From assembly GCA_964016885.1 (NCBI GenBank), contig OZ024743.1, positions 75,851,240-75,915,239 of the forward strand: a stretch of 64,000 nt of DNA, read 5' to 3'. The notes beneath the pieces were generated by a model that was given only the letters and a program-made list of their open reading frames with translations, ran no database searches and had not been told where the DNA came from. Positions within the stretch are counted from its first letter, which is position 1. The number at the start of each line of letters is the position of its first letter. Of the stretch, positions 23,615 to 37,337 are shown piece by piece. The DNA comes from Eledone cirrhosa (lineage: Eukaryota > Mollusca > Cephalopoda > Octopoda > Eledonidae). A program made the translations under genes and the position numbers.

Positions 23615-26600
23615 GCTGGTGAGGTCTATTTTATTATATATAGCTGGTGCGGTCTATTGAATTATATATAGCTAGTGATGACTATTGTATTATATATATC
23701 TGGTGAGGTCTATTGTATTATATATAGCTAGTGAGGTCTATTGTATTATATATATCTGGTGAGGTCTATTGTATTATATATAGCTGGTGAGGTCTATTGT
23801 ATTATATATAGCTAGTGAGGTCTATTGTATTATATATAGCTGGAGAGGTCTATTGTATTATATATATCTGGTGAAGTTTATCGTATGATATATAGCTGGT
23901 GAGGTCTATTGTATTATATATAGCTGGTGAGGTCTATTGTATTATATATAGCTAGTGAGGTCTATTGTATTATATATAGCTGGTGAGGTCTATTGTATTA
24001 TATATAGCTAGTGAGGGCTATTGTATTATATATGGCTAGTCATGTCTATTGTTTTATATATAGCTAGTGAGGTCTATTGTATTATATAAAGCTAGTGAGG
24101 TCTATTTTATTATATATAGCTAGTGAGGTCTATTGTATTATATATAGCTGGTGAGGTCTATCGTATTATATATAGCTAGTGAGGTCTATTGTATTATATA
24201 TAGCTAGTGAGGTCTATTGTATTATATATAGCTGGTGAGGTCTATTGTATTATATATAGCTAGTGAGGCCTATTGTATTATATATAGCTGGTGAGGTCTA
24301 TTTTATTATATATAGCTAGTGAGGTCTATTGTATTATATATAGCTAGTGATGTCTATTGTATTATATATAGCTGGTGAGGTCTATTGTATTATATGTAGC
24401 TAGTAAGGGCTATTGTATTATATATGGCTAGTCATGTCTATTGTATTATATAAAGCTAGTGAGGTCTATTTTATTATATATAGCTAGTGAGGTCTATTGT
24501 ATTATATATAGCTGGTGAGCTCTATTGTATTATATATAGCTAGAGAGGTCTATTGTATTATATATAGCTAGTGATGTCTATTGTATTATATATAGCTGGT
24601 GAGGTCTATTGTATTATATATAACTAGTGAGGTCTATTGTATTATATATAGCTGGTGAGGTCTATTGTATTATATATAACTAGTGAGGTCTATTGTATTA
24701 TATATAGCTGGTAAGGTCTATTGTATTATATATAGCTAGTGAGGTCTATTGTATTATATATAGCTGGTGAGGTCTATTGTATTATATATAGCTAGTGAAG
24801 TCTATTGTATTATATATAGCTAGTGAGGTCTATTGTATTATATAAAGCCAGTGAGGTCTATTTTATTATATATAGCTAGTGAGGTCTATTGTATTATATA
24901 TAGCTGGTGAGGTCTATTGTGTTATATATAGCTAGTGAGGTCTATTGTATTATATATAGCTAGTGAGGACTATTGTATTATATATAGCTGGTGAAGTCTA
25001 TTGTATTATATATAGCTAGTGAGGTCTATTTTATTATATATAGCTAGTGCGGTCTATTGTATTATATATAGCTAGTGAGGTCTATTGTATTATATATAGC
25101 TGGTGAAGTCTATTGTATTATATATAGCTGGTGAGGTCTCTTGTATTATATATAGCTGGTGAAGTCTATTGTATTATATATAGCTGGTGAGGCCTCTTGT
25201 ATTATATATAGCTGCTCTATTGTATTATATATAGCTAGTGAGGTCTATTGTATTATATATAGCTAGTGAGGTCTATTGTATTATATATAGCTGGTGAGTT
25301 CTATTTTATTATATATAGCTGGTGCGGTCTATTGAATTATATATAGCTAGTGATGACTATTGTATTATATATAGCTAGTGAGGTCTATTGTATCATATAT
25401 AGCTGGTGAGGTCTATTGTATTATATATAGCTAGTGAGGTCTATTTTATTATATATAGCTAGTGCGGTCTATTGTATTATATATAGCTAGTGAGGTCTAT
25501 TGTATTATATATAGCTGGTGAAGTCTATTGTATTATATATAGCTGGTGAGGTCTCTTGTATTATATAAAGCTGGTGAAGTCTATTGTATTATATATAGCT
25601 GGTGAGGTCTCTTGTATTATATATAGCTGGTGAGGTCTATTGTATTATATATAGCTGGTGAGGTCTATTGTATTATATATAGCTAGTGAGGTCTATTGTA
25701 TTATATATAGCTGGTGAAGTCTATTGTATTATATATAGCTGGTGAGGCCTCTTGTATTATATATAGCTGGTGAAGTCTATTGTATTATATATAACTAATG
25801 AGGGCTATTGTATTATATATGGCTAGTCATGTCTATTGTATTATATATAGCTAGTGAGGTCTATTGTATTATATATAGCTGGTGAGGTCTCTTGTATTAT
25901 ATATAGCTGGTGAGGTCTATTGTATTATATATAGCTAGTGAGGGCTATTGTATTATATATGGCTAGTCATGTCTATTGTATTATATATAGCTAGTGAGGT
26001 CTATCGTATTATATAAAGCCAGTGAGGTCTATTTTATTTTATATAGCTAGTGAGGTCTATTGTATTATATATATCTGGTGAGGTCTATTGTATTATATAT
26101 AGCTAGTGAGGTCTATTGTATTATATATAGCTAGTGAGGTCTATTGTATTATATATAGCTGGTGAGCTCTATTGTATTATATATAGCTAGAGAGGTCTAT
26201 TGTATTATATATAGCTGGTGAGGTCTATTGTATTATATATAGCTGGTGAGGTCTATTGTATTATATATAGCTAGTGAGGTCTATTGTATTATATATAGCT
26301 AGTGAGGTCTATTGTATTATATATAGCTAGTGAGGTCTATTGTATTATATATAACTCGTGAGGTCTATTGTATTATATATAGCTAGTGAGGTCTATTGTA
26401 TTATATATAGCTGGTGAAGTCTATTGTATTATATATAGCTGGTGAGGTCTATTGTATTATATATAGCTGGTGATGTCTATTTTATTATATATAGCTGGTG
26501 CGGTCTATTGAATAATATATAGCTAGTGATGACTATTGTATTATATATAGCTGGTGAGGTCTATTGTATTATATATTGCTGGTGAGGTCTTTTGTATTAT

Positions 26601-28802
26601 ATATATCTAGTGAGGTCTATTGTATTATATATAGCTGGTGAGGTCTATTGTATTATATATAGCTAGTGAGGTCTACTGTATTATATATAGCTAGTGAGGT
26701 CTATTGTATTATATATAGCTATTGAGGTCTATTGTATTATATATTGCTGGTGAGGTCTATTGTATTATATATAACTGGTGAGGTCTATTGTATTGTATAT
26801 TGCTGGTCTATTGTATTATATATAGCTGGTGAAGTCTATTGTATTATATATAGCTGGTGAGGTCTATTGTATTATATATAGCTGGTGAGGTCTATTGTAT
26901 TATATATAGCTAGTGAGGTCTATTGTATTATATATAGCTGGTGAAGTCTATTGTATTATATATAGCTGGTGAGGCCTCTTGTATTATATATAGCTGGTGA
27001 AGTCTATTGTATTATATATAACTAGTGAGGGCTATTGTATTATATATGGCTAGTCATGTGTATTGTATTATATATAGCTAGTGAGGTCTATTGTATTATA
27101 TATAGCTGGTGAGGTCTCTTGTATTATATATAGCTGGTGAGGTCTATTGTATTATATATAGCTAGTGAGGGCTATTGTATTATATATGGCTAGTCATGTC
27201 TATTGTATTATATATAGCTAGTGAGGTCTATCGTATTATATAAAGCCAGTGAGGTCTATTTTATTTTATATAGCTAGTGAGGTCTATTGTATTATATATA
27301 TCTGGTGAGGTCTATTGTATTATATATAGCTAGTGAGGTCTATTGTATTATATATAGCTAGTGAGGTCTATTGTATTATATATAGCTGGTGAGCTCTATT
27401 GTATTATATATAGCTAGAGAGGTCTATTGTATTATATATAGCTGGTGAGGTCTATTGTATAATATATAGCTAGTGAGGTCTATTGTATTATATATAGCTA
27501 GTGAGGTCTATTGTATTATATATAGCTAGTGAGGTCTATTGTATTATATATAACTCGTGAGGTCTATTGTATTATATATAGCTAGTGAGGTCTATTGTAT
27601 TATATATAGCTGGTGAAGTCTATTGTATTATATATAGCTGGTGAGGTCTATTGTATTATATATAGCTGGTGATGTCTATTTTATTATATATAGCTGGTGC
27701 GGTCTATTGAATAATATATAGCTAGTGATGACTATTGTATTATATATAGCTGGTGAGGTCTATTGTATTATATATTGCTGGTGAGGTCTTTTGTATTATA
27801 TATATCTAGTGAGGTCTATTGTATTATATATAGCTGGTGAGGTCTATTGTATTATATATAGCTAGTGAGGTCTACTGTATTATATATAGCTAGTGAGGTC
27901 TATTGTATTATATATAGCTATTGAGGTCTATTGTATTATATATTGCTGGTGAGGTCTATTGTATTATATATAACTGGTGAGGTCTATTGTATTGTATATT
28001 GCTGGTCTATTGTATTATATATAGCTGGTGAAGTCTATTGTATTATATATAGTTGGTGAGGTCTATTGTATTATATATAGCTGGTGAAGTCTATTGTATT
28101 ATATATAGCTGGTGAAGTCTGTTGTATTATATATAGCTGGTGAGGTCTATTGTATTATGTATAGCTAGTGAGGTCTATTGTATTATATATAGCTGCAGGT
28201 CTATTGTATTATATATAACTAGTGAGGTCAATTGTATTATATATAGCTGCTCTATTGTATTATATATAGCTGGTAAAGTCTATTGTATTATATATAGCTG
28301 GTGTGGTCTATTGTATTATATATAGCTAGTGAAGTCTATTGTATTATATATAGCTGGTGTGGTCAATTGTATTATATATAGCTAGTGAGGTCTATTGTAT
28401 TATATATAGCTGGTGAGGCCTATTGTATTATATAAAGCTAGTGATGTCTATTTTATTATATATAGCTGGTGAGGTCTATTGTATTATATATAGTTAGGTG
28501 AGGTCTATTATATTATATATAGCTAGTGAGGTCTATTGTATTATATATAACTAGTGAGGTCTATTGTATTATATATAGCTGTTGAGGTCTATTGTATTAT
28601 ATATAGCTAGTGAGGTCTATTGAATTATATATAGCTGGTGCGGTCTATTGTATTATATATAGTTATGTGAGCTCTATTGTATTATATATGGCTAGTCATG
28701 TCTATTGTATCATATATAGCTGGTGAGGTCTATTATATTATATATAGCTAGTGAGGTCTATTGTATTATATATAACTAGTGAGGTCTATTGTATTATATA
28801 TA
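23615..28802 (+). repeat. 5.2-kb tandem superrepeat, copy 1 (5,188 bp)
   Basis: It starts at GCTGGTGAGGTCTATTTT (23615); the same start is at 28803. GCTGGTGCGG is at 23643 and 28831 (offset 5,188). From about 26250 the offset is 5,160 because this copy has one more monomer than the second; for example ATAACTCGTG is at 26351 and 31511, and GGTCTTTTGTATTATATATATC is at 26586 and 31746. Within this copy the stretch with ATAACTCGTG and TATTGCTGG monomers also occurs twice, near 26.3-26.8 and 27.5-28.0 kb (offset about 1.2 kb). Confidence 0.8.
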
Positions 28803-31800
28803 GCTGGTGAGGTCTATTTTATTATATATAGCTGGTGCGGTCTATTGAATTATATATAGCTAGTGATGACTATTGTATTATATATATCTGGTGAGGTCTA
28901 TTGTATTATATATAGCTAGTGAGGTCTATTGTATTATATATATCTGGTGAGGTCTATTGTATTATATATAGCTGGTGAGGTCTATTGTATTATATATAGC
29001 TAGTGAGGTCTATTGTATTATATATAGCTGGAGAGGTCTATTGTATTATATATATCTGGTGAAGTTTATCGTATGATATATAGCTGGTGAGGTCTATTGT
29101 ATTATATATAGCTGGTGAGGTCTATTGTATTATATATAGCTAGTGAGGTCTATTGTATTATATATAGCTGGTGAGGTCTATTGTATTATATATAGCTAGT
29201 GAGGGCTATTGTATTATATATGGCTAGTCATGTCTATTGTTTTATATATAGCTAGTGAGGTCTATTGTATTATATAAAGCTAGTGAGGTCTATTTTATTA
29301 TATATAGCTAGTGAGGTCTATTGTATTATATATAGCTGGTGAGGTCTATCGTATTATATATAGCTAGTGAGGTCTATTGTATTATATATAGCTAGTGAGG
29401 TCTATTGTATTATATATAGCTGGTGAGGTCTATTGTATTATATATAGCTAGTGAGGCCTATTGTATTATATATAGCTGGTGAGGTCTATTTTATTATATA
29501 TAGCTAGTGAGGTCTATTGTATTATATATAGCTAGTGATGTCTATTGTATTATATATAGCTGGTGAGGTCTATTGTATTATATGTAGCTAGTAAGGGCTA
29601 TTGTATTATATATGGCTAGTCATGTCTATTGTATTATATAAAGCTAGTGAGGTCTATTTTATTATATATAGCTAGTGAGGTCTATTGTATTATATATAGC
29701 TGGTGAGCTCTATTGTATTATATATAGCTAGAGAGGTCTATTGTATTATATATAGCTAGTGATGTCTATTGTATTATATATAGCTGGTGAGGTCTATTGT
29801 ATTATATATAACTAGTGAGGTCTATTGTATTATATATAGCTGGTGAGGTCTATTGTATTATATATAACTAGTGAGGTCTATTGTATTATATATAGCTGGT
29901 AAGGTCTATTGTATTATATATAGCTAGTGAGGTCTATTGTATTATATATAGCTGGTGAGGTCTATTGTATTATATATAGCTAGTGAAGTCTATTGTATTA
30001 TATATAGCTAGTGAGGTCTATTGTATTATATAAAGCCAGTGAGGTCTATTTTATTATATATAGCTAGTGAGGTCTATTGTATTATATATAGCTGGTGAGG
30101 TCTATTGTGTTATATATAGCTAGTGAGGTCTATTGTATTATATATAGCTAGTGAGGACTATTGTATTATATATAGCTGGTGAAGTCTATTGTATTATATA
30201 TAGCTAGTGAGGTCTATTTTATTATATATAGCTAGTGCGGTCTATTGTATTATATATAGCTAGTGAGGTCTATTGTATTATATATAGCTGGTGAAGTCTA
30301 TTGTATTATATATAGCTGGTGAGGTCTCTTGTATTATATATAGCTGGTGAAGTCTATTGTATTATATATAGCTGGTGAGGCCTCTTGTATTATATATAGC
30401 TGCTCTATTGTATTATATATAGCTAGTGAGGTCTATTGTATTATATATAGCTAGTGAGGTCTATTGTATTATATATAGCTGGTGAGTTCTATTTTATTAT
30501 ATATAGCTGGTGCGGTCTATTGAATTATATATAGCTAGTGATGACTATTGTATTATATATAGCTAGTGAGGTCTATTGTATCATATATAGCTGGTGAGGT
30601 CTATTGTATTATATATAGCTAGTGAGGTCTATTTTATTATATATAGCTAGTGCGGTCTATTGTATTATATATAGCTAGTGAGGTCTATTGTATTATATAT
30701 AGCTGGTGAAGTCTATTGTATTATATATAGCTGGTGAGGTCTCTTGTATTATATAAAGCTGGTGAAGTCTATTGTATTATATATAGCTGGTGAGGTCTCT
30801 TGTATTATATATAGCTGGTGAGGTCTATTGTATTATATATAGCTGGTGAGGTCTATTGTATTATATATAGCTAGTGAGGTCTATTGTATTATATATAGCT
30901 GGTGAAATCTATTGTATTATATATAGCTGGTGAGGCCTCTTGTATTATATATAGCTGGTGAAGTCTATTGTATTATATATAACTAATGAGGGCTATTGTA
31001 TTATATATGGCTAGTCATGTCTATTGTATTATATATAGCTAGTGAGGTCTATTGTATTATATATAGCTGGTGAGGTCTCTTGTATTATATATAGCTGGTG
31101 AGGTCTATTGTATTATATATAGCTAGTGAGGGCTATTGTATTATATATGGCTAGTCATGTCTATTGTATTATATATAGCTAGTGAGGTCTATCGTATTAT
31201 ATAAAGCCAGTGAGGTCTATTTTATTTTATATAGCTAGTGAGGTCTATTGTATTATATATATCTGGTGAGGTCTATTGTATTATATATAGCTAGTGAGGT
31301 CTATTGTATTATATATAGCTAGTGAGGTCTATTGTATTATATATAGCTGGTGAGCTCTATTGTATTATATATAGCTAGAGAGGTCTATTGTATTATATAT
31401 AGCTGGTGAGGTCTATTGTATTATATATAGCTAGTGAGGTCTATTGTATTATATATAGCTAGTGAGGTCTATTGTATTATATATAGCTAGTGAGGTCTAT
31501 TGTATTATATATAACTCGTGAGGTCTATTGTATTATATATAGCTAGTGAGGTCTATTGTATTATATATAGCTGGTGAAGTCTATTGTATTATATATAGCT
31601 GGTGAGGTCTATTGTATTATATATAGCTGGTGATGTCTATTTTATTATATATAGCTGGTGCGGTCTATTGAATAATATATAGCTAGTGATGACTATTGTA
31701 TTATATATAGCTGGTGAGGTCTATTGTATTATATATTGCTGGTGAGGTCTTTTGTATTATATATATCTAGTGAGGTCTATTGTATTATATATAGCTGGTG

Positions 31801-33882
31801 AGGTCTATTGTATTATATATAGCTAGTGAGGTCTACTGTATTATATATAGCTAGTGAGGTCTATTGTATTATATATAGCTATTGAGGTCTATTGTATTAT
31901 ATATTGCTGGTGAGGTCTATTGTATTATATATAACTGGTGAGGTCTATTGTATTGTATATTGCTGGTCTATTGTATTATATATAGCTGGTGAAGTCTATT
32001 GTATTATATATAGCTGGTGAGGTCTATTGTATTATATATAGCTGGTGAGGTCTATTGTATTATATATAGCTAGTGAGGTCTATTGTATTATATATAGCTG
32101 GTGAAGTCTATTGTATTATATATAGCTGGTGAGGCCTCTTGTATTATATATAGCTGGTGAAGTCTATTGTATTATATATAACTAGTGAGGGCTATTGTAT
32201 TATATATGGCTAGTCATGTGTATTGTATTATATATAGCTAGTGAGGTCTATTGTATTATATATAGCTGGTGAGGTCTCTTGTATTATATATAGCTGGTGA
32301 GGTCTATTGTATTATATATAGCTAGTGAGGGCTATTGTATTATATATGGCTAGTCATGTCTATTGTATTATATATAGCTAGTGAGGTCTATCGTATTATA
32401 TAAAGCCAGTGAGGTCTATTTTATTTTATATAGCTAGTGAGGTCTATTGTATTATATATATCTGGTGAGGTCTATTGTATTATATATAGCTAGTGAGGTC
32501 TATTGTATTATATATAGCTAGTGAGGTCTATTGCATTATATATAGCTGGTGAGCTCTATTGTATTATATATAGCTAGAGAGGTCTATTGTATTATATATA
32601 GCTGGTGAGGTCTATTGTATTATATATAGCTAGTGAGGTCTATTGTATTATATATAGCTAGTGAGGTCTATTGTATTATATATAGCTAGTGAGGTCTATT
32701 GTATTATATATAACTCGTGAGGTCTATTGTATTATATATAGCTAGTGAGGTCTATTGTATTATATATAGCTGGTGAAGTCTATTGTATTATATATAGCTG
32801 GTGAGGTCTATTGTATTATATATAGCTGGTGATGTCTATTTTATTATATATAGCTGGTGCGGTCTATTGAATAATATATAGCTAGTGATGACTATTGTAT
32901 TATATATAGCTGGTGAGGTCTATTGTATTATATATTGCTGGTGAGGTCTTTTGTATTATATATATCTAGTGAGGTCTATTGTATTATATATAGCTATTGA
33001 GGTCTATTGTATTATATATTGCTGGTGAGGTCTATTGTATTATATATAACTGGTGAGGTCTATTGTATTGTATATTGCTGGTCTATTGTATTATATATAG
33101 CTGGTGAAGTCTATTGTATTATATATAGTTGGTGAGGTCTATTGTATTATATATAGCTGGTGAAGTCTATTGTATTATATATAGCTGGTGAAGTCTGTTG
33201 TATTATATATAGCTGGTGAGGTCTATTGTATTATGTATAGCTAGTGAGGTCTATTGTATTATATATAGCTGCAGGTCTATTGTATTATATATAACTAGTG
33301 AGGTCAATTGTATTATATATAGCTGCTCTATTGTATTATATATAGCTGGTAAAGTCTATTGTATTATATATAGCTGGTGTGGTCTATTGTATTATATATA
33401 GCTAGTGAAGTCTATTGTATTATATATAGCTGGTGTGGTCAATTGTATTATATATAGCTAGTGAGGTCTATTGTATTATATATAGCTGGTGAGGCCTATT
33501 GTATTATATAAAGCTAGTGATGTCTATTTTATTATATATAGCTGGTGAGGTCTATTGTATTATATATAGTTAGGTGAGGTCTATTATATTATATATAGCT
33601 AGTGAGGTCTATTGTATTATATATAACTAGTGAGGTCTATTGTATTATATATAGCTGTTGAGGTCTATTGTATTATATATAGCTAGTGAGGTCTATTGAA
33701 TTATATATAGCTGGTGCGGTCTATTGTATTATATATAGTTATGTGAGCTCTATTGTATTATATATGGCTAGTCATGTCTATTGTTTCATATATAGCTGGT
33801 GAGGTCTATTATATTATATATAGCTAGTGAGGTCTATTGTATTATATATAACTAGTGAGGTCTATTGTATTATATATAGCTG
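28803..33882 (+). repeat. 5.2-kb tandem superrepeat, copy 2 (about 5,080 bp)
   Basis: This is colinear with copy 1 but four monomers shorter: one is lost near 31410 and three near 32990. The junction-zone cluster with the 61-codon GTG-initiated frame therefore appears at 28140 in copy 1 and at 33216 here (offset 5,076). It ends at GCTG (33879-33882), where the sequence continues TTGAGG instead of GTGAGG as at the start of copy 2. That TTGAGG continuation matches the older arrangement near 17.77 kb. Confidence 0.8.
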
Positions 33883-36800
33883 TTGAGGTCTATTGTATTA
33901 TATATAACTGGTGAGGTCTATTGTATTATATATAGCTGCTCTATTGTATTATATATAGCTGGTGAGGTCTATTGTATTATATATAGCTGTTGAGGTCTAT
34001 TGTATTATATATAACTAGTGAGGTCTATTGTATTATATATAGCTAGTGAGGTCTATTGTATTATATATAACTAGTGAGGTCTATTGTATTATATATAGCT
34101 GTTGAGGTCTATTGTATTATATATAACTGGTGAGGTCTATTGTATTATATATAGCTGCTCTATTGTATTATATATAGCTAGTGAGGTCTATTGTATTATA
34201 TATAGCTAGTGAGGTCTATTGTATTATATATAGCTGGTGAGGTCTATTTTATTATATATAGCTGGTGCGGTCTATTGAATTATATATAGCTAGTGATGAC
34301 TATTGTATTATATATAGCTAGTGAGGTCTATTGTATCATATATAGCTGGTGAGGTCTATTGTATTATATATAGCTAGTGAGGTCTATTTTATTATATATA
34401 GCTAGTGCGGTCTATTGTATTATATATAGCTAGTGAGGTCTATTGTATTATATATAGCTGGTGAAGTCTATTGTATTATATATAGCTGGTGAGGTCTCTT
34501 GTATTATATATAGCTGGTGAAGTTTATTGTATTATATATAGCTGGTGAGGTCTCTTGTATTATATATAGCTGCTCTATTGTATTATATATAGCTAGTGTG
34601 GTCTATTGTATTATATATAGCTAGTGAGGTCTATTGTATTATATATAGCTGGTCAGGTCTATTTTATTATATATAGCTGGTGCGGTCTATTGAATTATAT
34701 ATAGCTAGTGATGACTATTGTATTATATATAGCTAGGGAGGTCTATTGTATCATATATAGCTGGTGAGGTCTATTGTATTATATATAGCTAGTGAGGTCT
34801 ATTTTATTATATATAGCTAGTGCGGTCTATTGTATTATATATAGCTAGTGAGGTCTATTGTATTATATATAGCTGGTGAAATCTATTGAATTATATATAG
34901 CTGGTGAGGTCTCTTGTATTATATATAGCTGGTGAAGTCTATTGTAATATATATAGCTGGTGAGGTCTCTTGTATTATATATAGCTGGTGAGGTCTATTG
35001 TATTATATATTGCTGGTGAGGTCTATTGTATTATATATAGCTAGTGAGGTCTATTGTATTATATATAGCTGGTGAAGTCTATTGTATTATATATAGCTGG
35101 TGAGGCCTCTTGTATTATATATAGCTGGTGAAGTCTATTGTATTATATATAACTAGTGAGGGCTATTGTATTATATATGGCTAGTCATGTCTATTGTATT
35201 ATATATAGCTAGTGAGGTCTATTGTATTATATATAGCTGGTGAGGTCTCTTGTATTATATATAGCTGGTGAGGTCTATTGTATTATATATAGCTAGTGAG
35301 GGCTATTGTATTATATATGGCTAGTCATGTCTATTGTATTATATATAGCTAGTGAGGTCTATCGTATTATATAAAGCCAGTGAGGTCTATTTTATTTTAT
35401 ATAGCTAGTGAGGTCTATTGTATTATATATATCTGGTGAGGTCTATTGTATTATATATAGCTAGTGAAGTCTATTGTATTATATATAGCTAGTGAGGTCT
35501 ATTGTATTATATATAGCTGGTGAGCTCTATTGTATTATATATAGCTAGAGAGGTCTAATGTATTATATATAGCTGGTGAGGTCTATTGTATTATATATAG
35601 CTAGTGAGGTCTATTGTATTATATATAGCTAGTGAGGTCTATTGTATTATATATAGCTGGTGAGCTCTATTGTATTATATATAGCTAGAGAGCTCTATTG
35701 TATTATATATAGCTAGTGAGGTCTATTGTATTATATATAGCTAGTGAGGTCTATTGTATTATATATAGCTAGTGAGGTCTATTTTATTATATATAGCTAG
35801 TGAGGTCTATTGTATTATATATAGCTAGTGAGGTCTATTGTATTATATATAGCTAGTGAGGTCTATTGTATTATATATAGCTGGTGAAGTCTATTGTATT
35901 ATATATAGCTGGTGAGGTTTATTGTATTATATATAGCTGGTGAGGTCTTTTTTATTATATATAGCTGGTGCGGTCTATTGAATTATATATAGCTAGTGAT
36001 GACTATTGTATTATATATAGCTAGAGAGGTCTATTGTATTTTATATAGCTGGTGCGGTCTATTGTATTATATACAGTTAGGTGAGGTCTATTGTATCATA
36101 TATAGCTAGTGAGGTCTATTTTATTATATATAGCTAGTGAAGTCTATTGTATTATATATAGCTAGTGAGGTCTATTGTATTATATATAGCTGGTGAGGTC
36201 TATTGTATTATATATAGCTGGTGAAGTCTATTGTATTATATATAGCTGGTGAGGTCTATTGTATTATATATAGATAGTGAGGTCTATTGTATTATATATA
36301 GCTAGAGAGGTCTATTGTATTATATATAGTTGGTGAGGTCTATTGTATTATATATAGCTAGTGATGTCTATTGTATTATATATAGCTGGTGAGCTCTATT
36401 GTATTATATATAGCTGGTGAGGTCTATTGAATTATATATAGCTGGTGCGGTCTATTGTATTATATATAGTTAGGTGAGCTCTATTGTATTATATATGGCT
36501 AGTCATGTCTATTGTATCATATATAGCTGGTGAGGTCTATTGTATTATATATAGCTGCTCCATTGTATTATATATAGCTGGTGAGGTCTATTGTATTATA
36601 TATAGCTGTTGAGGTCTATTGTATTATATATAATTAGTGAGGTCTATTGTATTATATATAGCTGCTCTATTGTATTACATATAGCTAGTGAGGTCTATTG
36701 TATTATATATAGCTAGTGAGGTCTATTGTATTATATATAGCTGGTGAGGTCTATTTTATTATATATAGCTGGTGCGGTCTATTGAATTATATATAGCTGG

Positions 36801-37337
36801 TGAGGTCTATTGTATTATATATAGCTAGTGATGACTATTGTATTATATATAGCTAGTGAGGTCTATTGTATCATATATAGCTGGTGAGGTCTATTGTATT
36901 ATATATAGCTAGTGAGGTCTATTTTATTATATATAGCTAGTGCGGTCTATTGTATTATATATAGCTAGTGAGGTCTATTGTATTATATATAGCTGGTGAG
37001 CTCTATTGTATTATATATAGCTGGTGAAGTCTATTGTATTATATATAGCTGGTGAGGTCTCTTGTATTATATATAGCTGGTGAGGTCTATTGTATTATAT
37101 ATAGCTAGTGAGGTCTATTGTAGTATATATAGCTGGTGAGGTCTATTGTATTATATATAGCTAGAGAGGTCTATTGTATTATATATAGCTAGTGATGTCT
37201 ATTGTATTATATATAGCTGGTGAGGTCTATTGTATTATATATAAATAGTGAGGTCTATTGTATTATATATAGCTAGTGAGGTCTATTGTATTATATATAA
37301 CTAGTGAGGTCTATTGTATTATATATAGCTGGTAAGG
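33883..37337 (+). repeat. mosaic segment resembling 17.7-23 kb
   Basis: Variant order follows the 17.7-19.3 kb haplotype for more than 1 kb. The GAAATCTATTGAATT monomer at 18602 recurs at 34878, and the linked GTAATATATATAGC monomer follows at the same spacing (offset 16,276). Further right it resembles 21.1-22.7 kb, including GTCTTTTTTATT near 35946 and a TATACAGTTAGGTG cassette (36074). It is all satellite; no other feature is seen. Confidence 0.7.

Noticed and set aside
28140..28325. Identical 61-codon frame
   Set aside because: Same repeat translation, carried by the 5.2-kb superrepeat. Conservation here reflects recent DNA duplication, not selection on a protein.
33216..33401. Third identical 61-codon frame
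   Set aside because: Copy of the previous one at offset 5,076 in the second 5.2-kb unit; same reasoning.
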